Positions 1 through 5,215 of a stretch of 5,320 bases of DNA are shown piece by piece. The translations under genes were made by a program, and so were the position numbers. Below the pieces are notes generated by a model that searched no databases, was not told the DNA's origin, and saw only the letters and a list, made by a program, of their open reading frames with translations. Origin of the DNA: Ramlibacter sp. GTDB lineage: Bacteria; Pseudomonadota; Gammaproteobacteria; Burkholderiales; Burkholderiaceae_C. How positions within the stretch are numbered: the first letter of the stretch is position 1; each line of letters begins with the position of its first letter. The stretch covers positions 1 through 5,320 of the forward strand of contig JAMPXR010000208.1 of the NCBI GenBank assembly GCA_023701085.1. Reading direction: 5' to 3'.

Positions 1-147
1 GAAGGCGAGCGCGAAATGCGCCAGGTTGATCTGGCGCAGCATGCCCCAGGTCAGGCTCAGGCCCAGCCCGAGCAGCCCGTAGAGCGCACCGATGAAGACG
101 CCCGACAGGACGGACTGGGCCAGCAGCGTGGCACTAGGCAGATACAT
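1..147 (-). CDS. Branched-chain amino acid-type ABC transporter permease (LivH family), N-terminal part
   Basis: First 49 codons of a gene running off the left edge. The translation begins MYLPSATLLAQSVLSGV and continues through FIGALYGLLGLGLSLTWGM to INLAHF. The stretch of roughly residues 8-34 is hydrophobic and glycine-rich, and the 'G.ALYGL.GLGLSL.WG..R.INLAH' pattern is typical of the first membrane segment of LivH-type permeases, which usually read 'G..YAL.ALG..L..G....INFAHG'. Such permeases form the inner-membrane channel with a LivM partner and take substrate from a periplasmic binding protein, encoded here 80 nt upstream. The ATG at 147 is chosen because an in-frame TGA lies two codons upstream. 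No good Shine-Dalgarno is visible. LivM, LivG and LivF would be expected further left, outside the window. Family assignment is fairly sure; substrate is unknown. Confidence 0.85.
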   Translation of the reverse strand, partial: MYLPSATLLAQSVLSGVFIGALYGLLGLGLSLTWGMLRQINLAHFALAF

Positions 148-182
148 GGTTCAAACAGGAAATCGGGCACGCGCCGCGGGGC

Positions 183-208
183 GCAACCCGGCCCGAGGAC
201 CGGGTTGC
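183..208 (-). other. Intergenic hairpin between binding protein and permease genes
   Basis: A perfect inverted repeat lies 19 nt beyond the stop codon of the binding-protein gene: GCAACCCGG at 183-191 pairs with CCGGGTTGC at 200-208 across an 8-nt loop. There is no T-run after it on the minus strand, so it is not a canonical intrinsic terminator. In ABC operons a hairpin in this position often protects the upstream mRNA or causes partial termination, giving much more binding protein than permease. That role is inferred here. Confidence 0.5.
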
Positions 209-227
209 CGTCGCGGCAGGCTTGGGC

Positions 228-1436
228 TCACTGGCCCAGGATCTTGGCGCCCGGCGCGGCCCACTCCTTGGGCCACACGGTGACCCACTGTCCGTTCTGG
301 ACCTGCTTCACGCGCATCAGGTCGTCGCCGTAGTTGTTGGTCTTGTCGAAGCGCAGCTTGCCCTGGATGGTGTCGACCTGGTTCTTCTTCAGCCAGTCCG
401 ACATCGCCTTGTCATTCAGGCCCTTGGTGGCCTTGACCGCCGCCTCCAGCACCTGCCAGGTCGAGTACGAGGCCGCCGCCTGGGTCTCCACGGCGTTGTC
501 GGCCAGGCCGGCCTTGGTGGCGCGATCGTTGTAGATCTTGACGAACTCGGCGGCAATCGGATTGTTGGTAAAGGGGGCGTGCTGCTCGAAGATCGAAGCG
601 GCCAGCGCGTTCTTGGCCTCCGGCAGCTTGGCCAGCGGCCCCGGCGCCGGGTACATGTAGAAATGCAGCGGCGGCGTGTAATCGATCTTCTTCATCGCGT
701 CCAGCAGCTGGTTGCCTTCCAGGCCGATCGCGCCGACCCACACGAAGTCGGGCTTGGCGTCCTTGACGCGGTTGGCAATGGCGCCATAGTCGCGGTTGCC
801 GAACTCCCATTCGAGGAACAGCACCTCGGCGAGGCCGCGCTTCTTCATCACGTCCTGCGCGCCCTTGGACATCAGAAAGACCGAGGGAAACTTGCTGGTC
901 ACGATGGCCACCGTCTTGGGCGGCTTGGACAGCGTGGCCAGCGCGTCGAGCACGGTGTTGGGCACCGTGGTCTCGGGGTTGGGGCCCACCGACCAGGCCG
1001 GGAACTGCATGTCGTACTTGGCCAGGCTGGGGATGCCCATGGTGTGGTGCACCAGCATCTTGCCGTAGCGCTGCGCCACGCCCATCGCGGAGACGATGTT
1101 CGGCGTCGCATAGGGCCCGATCACCAGGTCGACCTTGTCCACCGTGATGAGCTGCTCGTACAGCGTGCGCGCCAGGTCGGGCTTGGACTGGTCGTCCTTG
1201 ACCACCCACTCGACCGGACGTCCGAGCAGGCCGTCCTTCTTGTTCAGTTGCTCGACGTAGATCTCGCCGGCAATCTTGTGGATGATCGCGGTGCCCGACA
1301 GCGGCCCGGTGAGCGACAGGGTGCTGCCGATGCGGATGGGCGCGCCGCTGGGGGCGGCCTGCGCGGGAGCGAGCGCGGCCAGCGCCAGCAGCGCCGCCGC
1401 GGTCCATGCACCTGTGATTCGTTTCACTGTCTTCAT
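228..1436 (-). CDS. Periplasmic substrate-binding protein of a branched-chain amino acid-type ABC transporter (LivK/Peripla_BP_6 family)
   Basis: A 402-residue secreted solute receptor. Residues 1-27 form a Sec signal peptide: basic MKTVKR, an Ala/Leu-rich core, then an AQA cleavage site before APSG. No lipobox cysteine is present, so it should be free in the periplasm. The mature protein opens with IRIGSTLSLTGPLSG (34-48), the standard first strand of type I Liv-family receptors. It continues with 'VDLVIGPYATPN' (102-113), the loop that in LivJ/LivK carries the ligand-binding Ser/Thr; here the position is Ala110-Thr111. Length matches the family. The start is supported by GGAGA six nt upstream (minus strand). 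It sits between an SDR gene (37 nt upstream) and a LivH-type permease (downstream), so it should feed that permease. Family members bind amino acids, amides, urea, aromatic acids or other organic acids; the ligand cannot be told. Confident on family, not on substrate. Confidence 0.92.
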   Translation of the reverse strand: MKTVKRITGAWTAAALLALAALAPAQAAPSGAPIRIGSTLSLTGPLSGTAIIHKIAGEIYVEQLNKKDGLLGRPVEWVVKDDQSKPDLARTLYEQLITVDKVDLVIGPYATPNIVSAMGVAQRYGKMLVHHTMGIPSLAKYDMQFPAWSVGPNPETTVPNTVLDALATLSKPPKTVAIVTSKFPSVFLMSKGAQDVMKKRGLAEVLFLEWEFGNRDYGAIANRVKDAKPDFVWVGAIGLEGNQLLDAMKKIDYTPPLHFYMYPAPGPLAKLPEAKNALAASIFEQHAPFTNNPIAAEFVKIYNDRATKAGLADNAVETQAAASYSTWQVLEAAVKATKGLNDKAMSDWLKKNQVDTIQGKLRFDKTNNYGDDLMRVKQVQNGQWVTVWPKEWAAPGAKILGQ

Positions 1437-1473
1437 CGTTTGTCTCCAATGTTGATTGTTTGTCGCCAGCGCC

Positions 1474-2175
1474 TCAGGTCAGCAGCCAGCCGCCGTCCAC
1501 ATAGACATTGATGCCGTTGATGCCCTGGTTGTCGAGCAGGAACAGCACCGAGCCCGTCACTTCTTCGGTCGTCACCAGCCGGCCCAGCGGCGTGCGCGCG
1601 ACCACCCGCTGCAAGACCTCGGGCGGCTTGCCGGCCCAGGCCGGGGTGTCGCCGACGATGCCAGGATGCACCGCGTTCACGCGCACCGGCGCCAGCTCGA
1701 CGGCCAGCGTTTTGACCATGTTGTTGATGCCGCCGTTGACCGTCGTGACGGTGGTCGAGCCCGGATACGGGCGCTCCTTGGCCAGGCCGCCGAACAGCAC
1801 GATGGACGCGTCGGGCGCAAGGCGCGACGCCAGCGTGTGCACCACCTCTGGATAGCCCACCAGCTTGAGCGTGACCAGGCGCTGGGCGCGGGCCGCGTCG
1901 AACTTGCGCACGCTGTTGTCGTCGCGTTCGATCGCCGCGATGACCAGGTTCTTTACGCTGCCCAGGCCGGCCAGTCGGCCCGCGATCGTCGCCGGCTCGG
2001 CCAGGTCCAGCGCCAGGCCCCGCGTGTTCCCGCCCACCTCGCGCGCCGCGGCTTCGGCGCGCGCGGCATCGCGGCCGGTGATGACGACTTCCTCGCCGCG
2101 GGCGGCCAGCACCCCCGCGAGGTGCTTACCGATACCCGAGGTCCCGCCTACGATGAGTGATACGCCTTTTGCCAT
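1474..2175 (-). CDS. SDR-fold NAD(P)-binding protein lacking the catalytic tetrad
   Basis: A 233-residue protein with the classical short-chain dehydrogenase/reductase fold. The nucleotide-binding GGTSGIG is at 10-16. Arg35 in 'VITGRD' suggests NADP(H), Asp57 in 'LALDLA' matches the adenine-ring Asp, and 'RVNAVHPGIV' (165-174) and 'GINVYVDGGW' (221-230) are standard C-terminal SDR motifs. Yet the active-site positions are changed by eye alignment. The segment normally reading G..AY.ASKAA is GSTTVTTVNGG (139-149), putting Val143 for Tyr and Asn147 for Lys. The Ser of 'ISS' is Gly129/Gly130, the helix-4 Asn is Thr102, and NNAG is replaced by IAAI (78-82). The frame is intact and a strong AGGAG lies 6 nt before the ATG, so this is not obvious decay. 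It may be a non-classical SDR, a cofactor sensor or a structural partner. It sits in the operon between the bicupin and the ABC binding protein. Fold is certain; activity is doubtful. Confidence 0.88.
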   Translation of the reverse strand: MAKGVSLIVGGTSGIGKHLAGVLAARGEEVVITGRDAARAEAAAREVGGNTRGLALDLAEPATIAGRLAGLGSVKNLVIAAIERDDNSVRKFDAARAQRLVTLKLVGYPEVVHTLASRLAPDASIVLFGGLAKERPYPGSTTVTTVNGGINNMVKTLAVELAPVRVNAVHPGIVGDTPAWAGKPPEVLQRVVARTPLGRLVTTEEVTGSVLFLLDNQGINGINVYVDGGWLLT

Positions 2176-2249
2176 GCTTGTCTCCTAAGTCCACCAAGTA
2201 GTTCGCTCGCGCTGCGTGCGGCGCCCCGCGTGCGCGCGCTATCCGTTGA

Positions 2250-3173
2250 TCAAAGTGCCTTGCGCCGGCCTTTCGCGCGGCGCTCGGCTGCCAGTTTTTC
2301 CTTCAGGTAGGCCCAGTCGCGCTCGAACCGGTAGCCATGACGGTCCGGCAGCGGCGGCGACTGGGTCTCGATCCAGCGCACCGTGCTGTCGCTGGTGTTG
2401 TAGAAGGCGTGGACACAGCCCACGCCGGTCCAGAACAGATCGCCCTTGCGCAAGGTATAGCGCTGGCCGTCGGCCACCGCGTCGACCTCGCCGTCGACGA
2501 TCAGGTAGCTCTCCTCCATCGGGTGGTCGTGCGGCTGCGCCACGCCGCCGGGCTGGTACTCCACCATGAACATGGTGTGCAGCTGCGCGTCCAGCCGCTT
2601 GTCCACCAGCATCTTCAGCGCGATGCCGCTGTAGGCGAGCAGCGCGGTGTTCATGCTGGCCGAGACCTTGGGCGCGTCCACGCGCGAACCGATCTTGAGC
2701 TTGTCGACCTGGATGTCGTCGTCCTCCATCCGGAACAGGTTGCGCGAGCGCGGGTCGCGGATGTCGAGTTCGAACGTTTCCTGCGCGTCGGGCGGGCCGA
2801 GGAAGAACGTGTCCTCGTCCGCGTCGGGACGCGGCTGCGGCGCGCACATGTCGAGCCAGCGCGCCCGGCCCTGGTCCGGCCCCAGCCAGGCGTGCGGCAC
2901 GCCCAGCGGCACCACGCCGCAGGCGCCCGGCATCAGGCGGCAGGCCCGGCCCTCCAGCACCAGCACCGGCTCGCCTTCGAGCACGTAAAAACTTTCCTCG
3001 TGGGACTGCACATGCGTGTCGACCGAGCCGCCGGCCTTGAGCTGGCACAGGCCCACGCCCATGTGCACCGACCCCGACTTCTCGTCGACCAGCGATGCCC
3101 GGCTGTACGCCTTGCTGCGGCCGCGATACGCAGCCTGGGGGCGCATCTGCTCGGCCCTGACCAGATGGTGCAT
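2250..3173 (-). CDS. Two-domain cupin (bicupin) protein, probable metalloenzyme
   Basis: A 307-residue protein with two cupin barrels and no signal peptide, so cytoplasmic. Domain 1 (about 38-110) has 'THVQSHEESFYVLEG' with His54, Glu60 and later His94. The usual second His position is Gln56, although His58 is near. Domain 2 (about 204-272) has a full motif: His215-x-His217-x3-Glu221-x6-Gly228, and motif-2 His255 in 'GCVHAFYN'. Domain 2 is therefore the likelier metal site. Bicupins include dioxygenases (gentisate, quercetin), oxalate decarboxylase, and (S)-ureidoglycine aminohydrolase; none can be chosen from sequence alone. The C-terminus is basic (ERRAKGRRKAL). CGGAG lies 7 nt before the ATG. 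It is the first gene of the minus-strand operon, about 55 nt from a predicted start site, divergent from an XRE-cupin regulator. As promoter-proximal gene it is probably the main enzyme of the module. Confidence 0.88.
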   Translation of the reverse strand: MHHLVRAEQMRPQAAYRGRSKAYSRASLVDEKSGSVHMGVGLCQLKAGGSVDTHVQSHEESFYVLEGEPVLVLEGRACRLMPGACGVVPLGVPHAWLGPDQGRARWLDMCAPQPRPDADEDTFFLGPPDAQETFELDIRDPRSRNLFRMEDDDIQVDKLKIGSRVDAPKVSASMNTALLAYSGIALKMLVDKRLDAQLHTMFMVEYQPGGVAQPHDHPMEESYLIVDGEVDAVADGQRYTLRKGDLFWTGVGCVHAFYNTSDSTVRWIETQSPPLPDRHGYRFERDWAYLKEKLAAERRAKGRRKAL

Positions 3174-3213
3174 TGATCCACTCCGTGGGGGCAGCGCGCC
3201 CCCTTCTTCGTTG

Positions 3214-3225
3214 CTGAATGTTCAG
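3214..3225. promoter_or_regulatory. Operator-like palindrome just downstream of the minus-strand promoter
   Basis: CTGAATGTTCAG is an inverted repeat with perfect 5-bp arms and a 2-bp centre. It falls roughly at +3 to +14 of the predicted minus-strand transcript, a common repressor position. A second palindrome, GAAGCTTC at 3243-3250, lies in that promoter's spacer. The XRE-cupin protein encoded next door is the obvious candidate binder. The short arms make chance occurrence possible. Confidence 0.3.
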
Positions 3226-3234
3226 TGGGACGAA

Positions 3235-3263
3235 ATCCTATCGAAGCTTCTGTTTACTGTCAA
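3235..3263 (-). promoter_or_regulatory. Sigma70-type promoter of the bicupin-SDR-ABC operon
   Basis: On the minus strand a perfect -35 TTGACA (3263-3258) is followed after exactly 17 bp by TAGGAT (3240-3235), which matches the -10 consensus at four of six positions. A start site near 3228 would give a leader of about 55 nt before the bicupin ATG. The local sequence is clearly more AT-rich than the flanking genes, as expected for a promoter. Confidence 0.65.
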
Positions 3264-3279
3264 TGCACAATCGCTATAC
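3251..3279 (+). promoter_or_regulatory. Probable promoter of the XRE-cupin regulator gene
   Basis: TATACT at 3274-3279 matches the -10 consensus at five of six positions. The -35 is weak: TTTACT at 3253-3258 (15-bp spacer), or TGTTTA at 3251-3256 (17-bp spacer). Transcription would start near 3286, leaving only about 18 nt before the ATG at 3304. This -35 region abuts and overlaps the -35 of the minus-strand promoter (3258-3263), so RNA polymerase probably cannot occupy both at once. Confidence 0.45.
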
Positions 3280-3303
3280 TTCGCACCACCCCATCCGCAC
3301 ACC

Positions 3304-4068
3304 ATGGCGATCCGCAAACCCACCACCCGTCCGCGCGTGACGGCCGCCGCCGCGCCGCGCAAGCCGGCCAAGTCCGCCCCGGCCTCCGACGGCCTGGGCG
3401 CCCGGCTGCGAGCCGCCCGCGAGCGCCAGGGCGCCACCGTTCGCGGACTGGCGCGCGCCGTCGGCGTGTCGCCCAGCCTGGTCTCGCAGATCGAGCGCGG
3501 ACGCGTCATGCCTTCGGTGGGAACGCTCTACGCCATCACGACCGAGCTCGGGCTGGCGGTCGATGACGTGTTCAAGGACGAGGGGGAAACCGTGACCCGC
3601 GCCGCCGGCCCGGCGACCGCGAAGGGCGCCGCCCGGCGCGCGGGCGGGACGGCGGCATCGTCGGGCGCACCTGTGCAGCAGCACGAAACAAGGCGGGTGA
3701 TCCGGCTAGCTTCCGGCGTGCGCTGGGAATTGCTCACCGCGGCCCCGGACGACGAGATCGAGTTCCTTTACGTGGTGTATGACGTCGGCGGCGAATCGTG
3801 CCCCGTGGATTCGATGATGCAGCATGGCGGCAAGGAATACGCCTACCTGCTCAGCGGCCGGCTGGGCGTGAAGATCGGTTTCAACGAATACGAGATCGGA
3901 CCGGGCGATTCGATTTCGTTCGACGCGCAAATGCCGCACCGCTTGTTCGCGATCGGCGAGCAGCCCGCCGTCGCGGTCTGGGTCGTGGCCAACCGTCAAG
4001 GCGACCGGCGCACGCCGGCCGTCCCCGCCGCCCGCGGCGCCCGCGGCGCCCGAGGAAGATCCAAATGA
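3304..4068 (+). CDS. XRE-family transcriptional regulator with C-terminal cupin sensor domain
   Basis: A 254-residue regulator. Residues 1-29 are a low-complexity Ala/Pro/Lys/Arg tail. Residues 30-91 are a lambda-repressor/XRE helix-turn-helix: 'LGARLRAARERQGAT', then 'LARAVGVSPSLVSQIERGR' with recognition helix around 56-65, then 'PSVGTLYAIT'. A linker of about 35 Ala/Gly-rich residues leads to a cupin (about 130-230): His174, Glu178, 'YLLSGRLGV', 'IGPGDSISFDAQMPHRLF' with His212. This HTH-plus-cupin layout is that of PuuR/SutR-like regulators, which bind a small ligand in the cupin and control nearby catabolic genes. ATG 3304 is chosen because the upstream open frame has no start or HTH sequence and runs through the divergent promoter; no Shine-Dalgarno precedes it. 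The C-terminus ends in an Ala-Arg-Gly repeat. It overlaps the next gene by ATGA and likely regulates the divergent operon and itself. Confidence 0.92.
   Translation: MAIRKPTTRPRVTAAAAPRKPAKSAPASDGLGARLRAARERQGATVRGLARAVGVSPSLVSQIERGRVMPSVGTLYAITTELGLAVDDVFKDEGETVTRAAGPATAKGAARRAGGTAASSGAPVQQHETRRVIRLASGVRWELLTAAPDDEIEFLYVVYDVGGESCPVDSMMQHGGKEYAYLLSGRLGVKIGFNEYEIGPGDSISFDAQMPHRLFAIGEQPAVAVWVVANRQGDRRTPAVPAARGARGARGRSK
4031..4057 (+). repeat. Tandem 9-bp repeat at the 3' end of the regulator gene
   Basis: CCCGCGGCG occurs at 4031-4039 and 4040-4048, followed by a diverged copy CCCGAGGAA at 4049-4057. It encodes the Ala-Arg-Gly triplets of the regulator's C-terminus. Copy-number change by slippage would keep the frame. 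The diverged third copy carries the ribosome binding site of the next gene. Confidence 0.7.
4052..4056 (+). promoter_or_regulatory. Ribosome binding site of the dehydrogenase gene, inside the regulator's coding sequence
   Basis: GAGGA lies 8 nt before ATG 4065 and fixes that start. The start codon overlaps the regulator's TGA as ATGA, which suggests translational coupling of the two proteins. Confidence 0.75.
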
Positions 4069-4964
4069 AGCCATCGAATCCACCCGCCATCGCATTCATC
4101 GGCCTGGGCCGCATGGGCCGGGGCATCGCGGGCCGCCTGCTGGGCGGCGGCCACGCGCTCGCGCTCTACAACCGCACCCCGGGCAAGGCGGGCGAATTGC
4201 GCGACGCCGGCGCGCTCGAGGCCGCCTCGATCGCGCAAGCCTGCGCGCAGCGCGAATTCGTGGTCACCATGCTGGCCGACGACGCCGCGCTCGAGGCGGT
4301 CGCGCTGGGCCCCGGCGGCCTGCGCGACAGCGCAAGCCCCGGCACGATTCACCTCGTGATGGGCACGCACGGCGTGGCGCTGGTGCGCGCGCTGGCGCGC
4401 GCGCACGCCGATGCCGGCCAGGTGCTGGTCGCCGCGCCGGTGCTCGGCCGGCCCGATGCCGCGGCGGCCGGCCAATTGGGAATCGTCGCGGCCGGGCCGG
4501 CGCAGGCCGTGCAGCGCTGCCGGCCGCTGTTCGAGCTGATCGGCAGGCGCGTCTTCGAAGCCGGCGAGCAGCCCGAGGCGGCAACGGCGATCAAACTGGC
4601 CAACAACTTCATGCTCGGCTGCGCGCTGCAGGGGATGGCCGAGGGCTTCTCGCTGGTGCGCAAGACCGGGGTCGACCCGCAAGTGCTGTACGACGTGATG
4701 ACGGAAGGCTTGTTCGCGGCTCCGGCGTACAAGATCTACGGCCGCCTCATGGTCGATCAGGCCTACGAGCAGGCCGGCTTCACCACGCGGCTGGCGCTCA
4801 AGGACATGAACCTGGTGCTGGCCGCCGGCCAGGACCAGCAGGTGCCCCTGCCCAGCGTCAGCCTGCTGCGCGACCGGCTGCTGGGCGCCATGGCGCACGG
4901 CGAGGCCGAGCGCGACTGGGCGGTGCTGGCGCGCGAGCAGGCGCGAGCGGCCGGATTGGAATAA
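4065..4964 (+). CDS. NAD(P)-dependent beta-hydroxyacid dehydrogenase (3-hydroxyisobutyrate dehydrogenase-like)
   Basis: A 299-residue protein of normal family length. The Rossmann motif GLGRMG is at 13-18. 'YNRTPGKA' (35-42) has the Arg37/Lys41 pattern seen in NADPH-using members such as glyoxylate/succinic semialdehyde reductases. The catalytic lysine is Lys177 in 'IKLANN', with Asn181 after it. The C-terminal helical half contains 'LALKDMNL' (243-250), the conserved KD motif. Two motifs differ from true 3-hydroxyisobutyrate dehydrogenases: the substrate loop DAPVSGG reads AAPVLGR (123-129), and the glycines before the catalytic Lys are replaced (EQPEAATAIK). The substrate is therefore probably not 3-hydroxyisobutyrate; a small hydroxy acid/semialdehyde or other carbonyl is possible. 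It is cotranscribed with, and overlaps, the XRE-cupin regulator. A soluble cytoplasmic enzyme. Family is secure, substrate open. Confidence 0.92.
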   Translation: MKPSNPPAIAFIGLGRMGRGIAGRLLGGGHALALYNRTPGKAGELRDAGALEAASIAQACAQREFVVTMLADDAALEAVALGPGGLRDSASPGTIHLVMGTHGVALVRALARAHADAGQVLVAAPVLGRPDAAAAGQLGIVAAGPAQAVQRCRPLFELIGRRVFEAGEQPEAATAIKLANNFMLGCALQGMAEGFSLVRKTGVDPQVLYDVMTEGLFAAPAYKIYGRLMVDQAYEQAGFTTRLALKDMNLVLAAGQDQQVPLPSVSLLRDRLLGAMAHGEAERDWAVLAREQARAAGLE

Positions 4965-5036
4965 GCGGCGCCGCGCCATGCACCCGCGCGCGAGCGGACT
5001 CCGTCGGCCGATAAACGCGCGTCAGCCGAGTCAATT

Positions 5037-5070
5037 TGCGACATGTGTCGCACGACAATCGTCTGCGACA
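5037..5070. promoter_or_regulatory. Operator-like cluster of three TGCGACA half-sites upstream of the sugar ABC operon
   Basis: TGCGACA (5037-5043), a 2-bp centre, then TGTCGCA (5046-5052) form a perfect 16-bp palindrome. A third TGCGACA follows at 5064-5070, making a second inverted repeat with the middle arm over an 11-bp spacer. The cluster is about 145 bp before the ABC ATPase start, in otherwise non-coding DNA. Dyads of this size and spacing are typical repressor sites, so it is probably the control site of the downstream transporter. I do not recognise the binding protein, and no clear sigma70 promoter is visible beside it. Confidence 0.5.
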
Positions 5071-5215
5071 GCCGGCAGGCGCCCGGCCGGCATCCCATTG
5101 CCACCCGGCGCGCGCTGCGGCGTGACATGCCGCCATTGCGTGCCGCCTTCTCTGTGGAAGCTCCCACGCGCCGTCGGCATGGAAGTTGCAGACGGTCGTT
5201 GATCTGTTCACGACG

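Noticed and set aside
222..1511. A 429-codon open frame on the plus strand opposite the binding-protein gene
   Set aside because: The minus-strand frame gives a complete binding protein with signal peptide and ribosome binding site. The plus-strand product is His/Arg/Gly-rich with no family features, as expected for the complement of a GC-rich gene.
3016..3303. An upstream extension of the XRE-cupin reading frame with ATGs such as 3016
   Set aside because: It would cover the bicupin N-terminus and both promoters, and its residues resemble no domain. The HTH begins about 30 residues after ATG 3304.
3798..4064. A longer N-terminus for the dehydrogenase inside the regulator gene
   Set aside because: The extension is Arg/Ala-rich shadow sequence. 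The Rossmann motif starts 12 residues after ATG 4065, which has a good ribosome binding site.
2250..4964. An allantoin/ureidoglycine pathway (bicupin aminohydrolase plus tartronate semialdehyde reductase-like enzyme)
   Set aside because: The pairing of fold types is suggestive, but the metal motifs of the bicupin and the substrate loop of the dehydrogenase do not support it, and no other purine-degradation gene is present.
4997..5032. Possible hairpin after the dehydrogenase gene (GACTC-CGT-CGGC pairing with GCCGAGTC)
   Set aside because: The stem needs a 3-nt bulge and a 16-nt loop and has no T-run, so it is not a convincing terminator.
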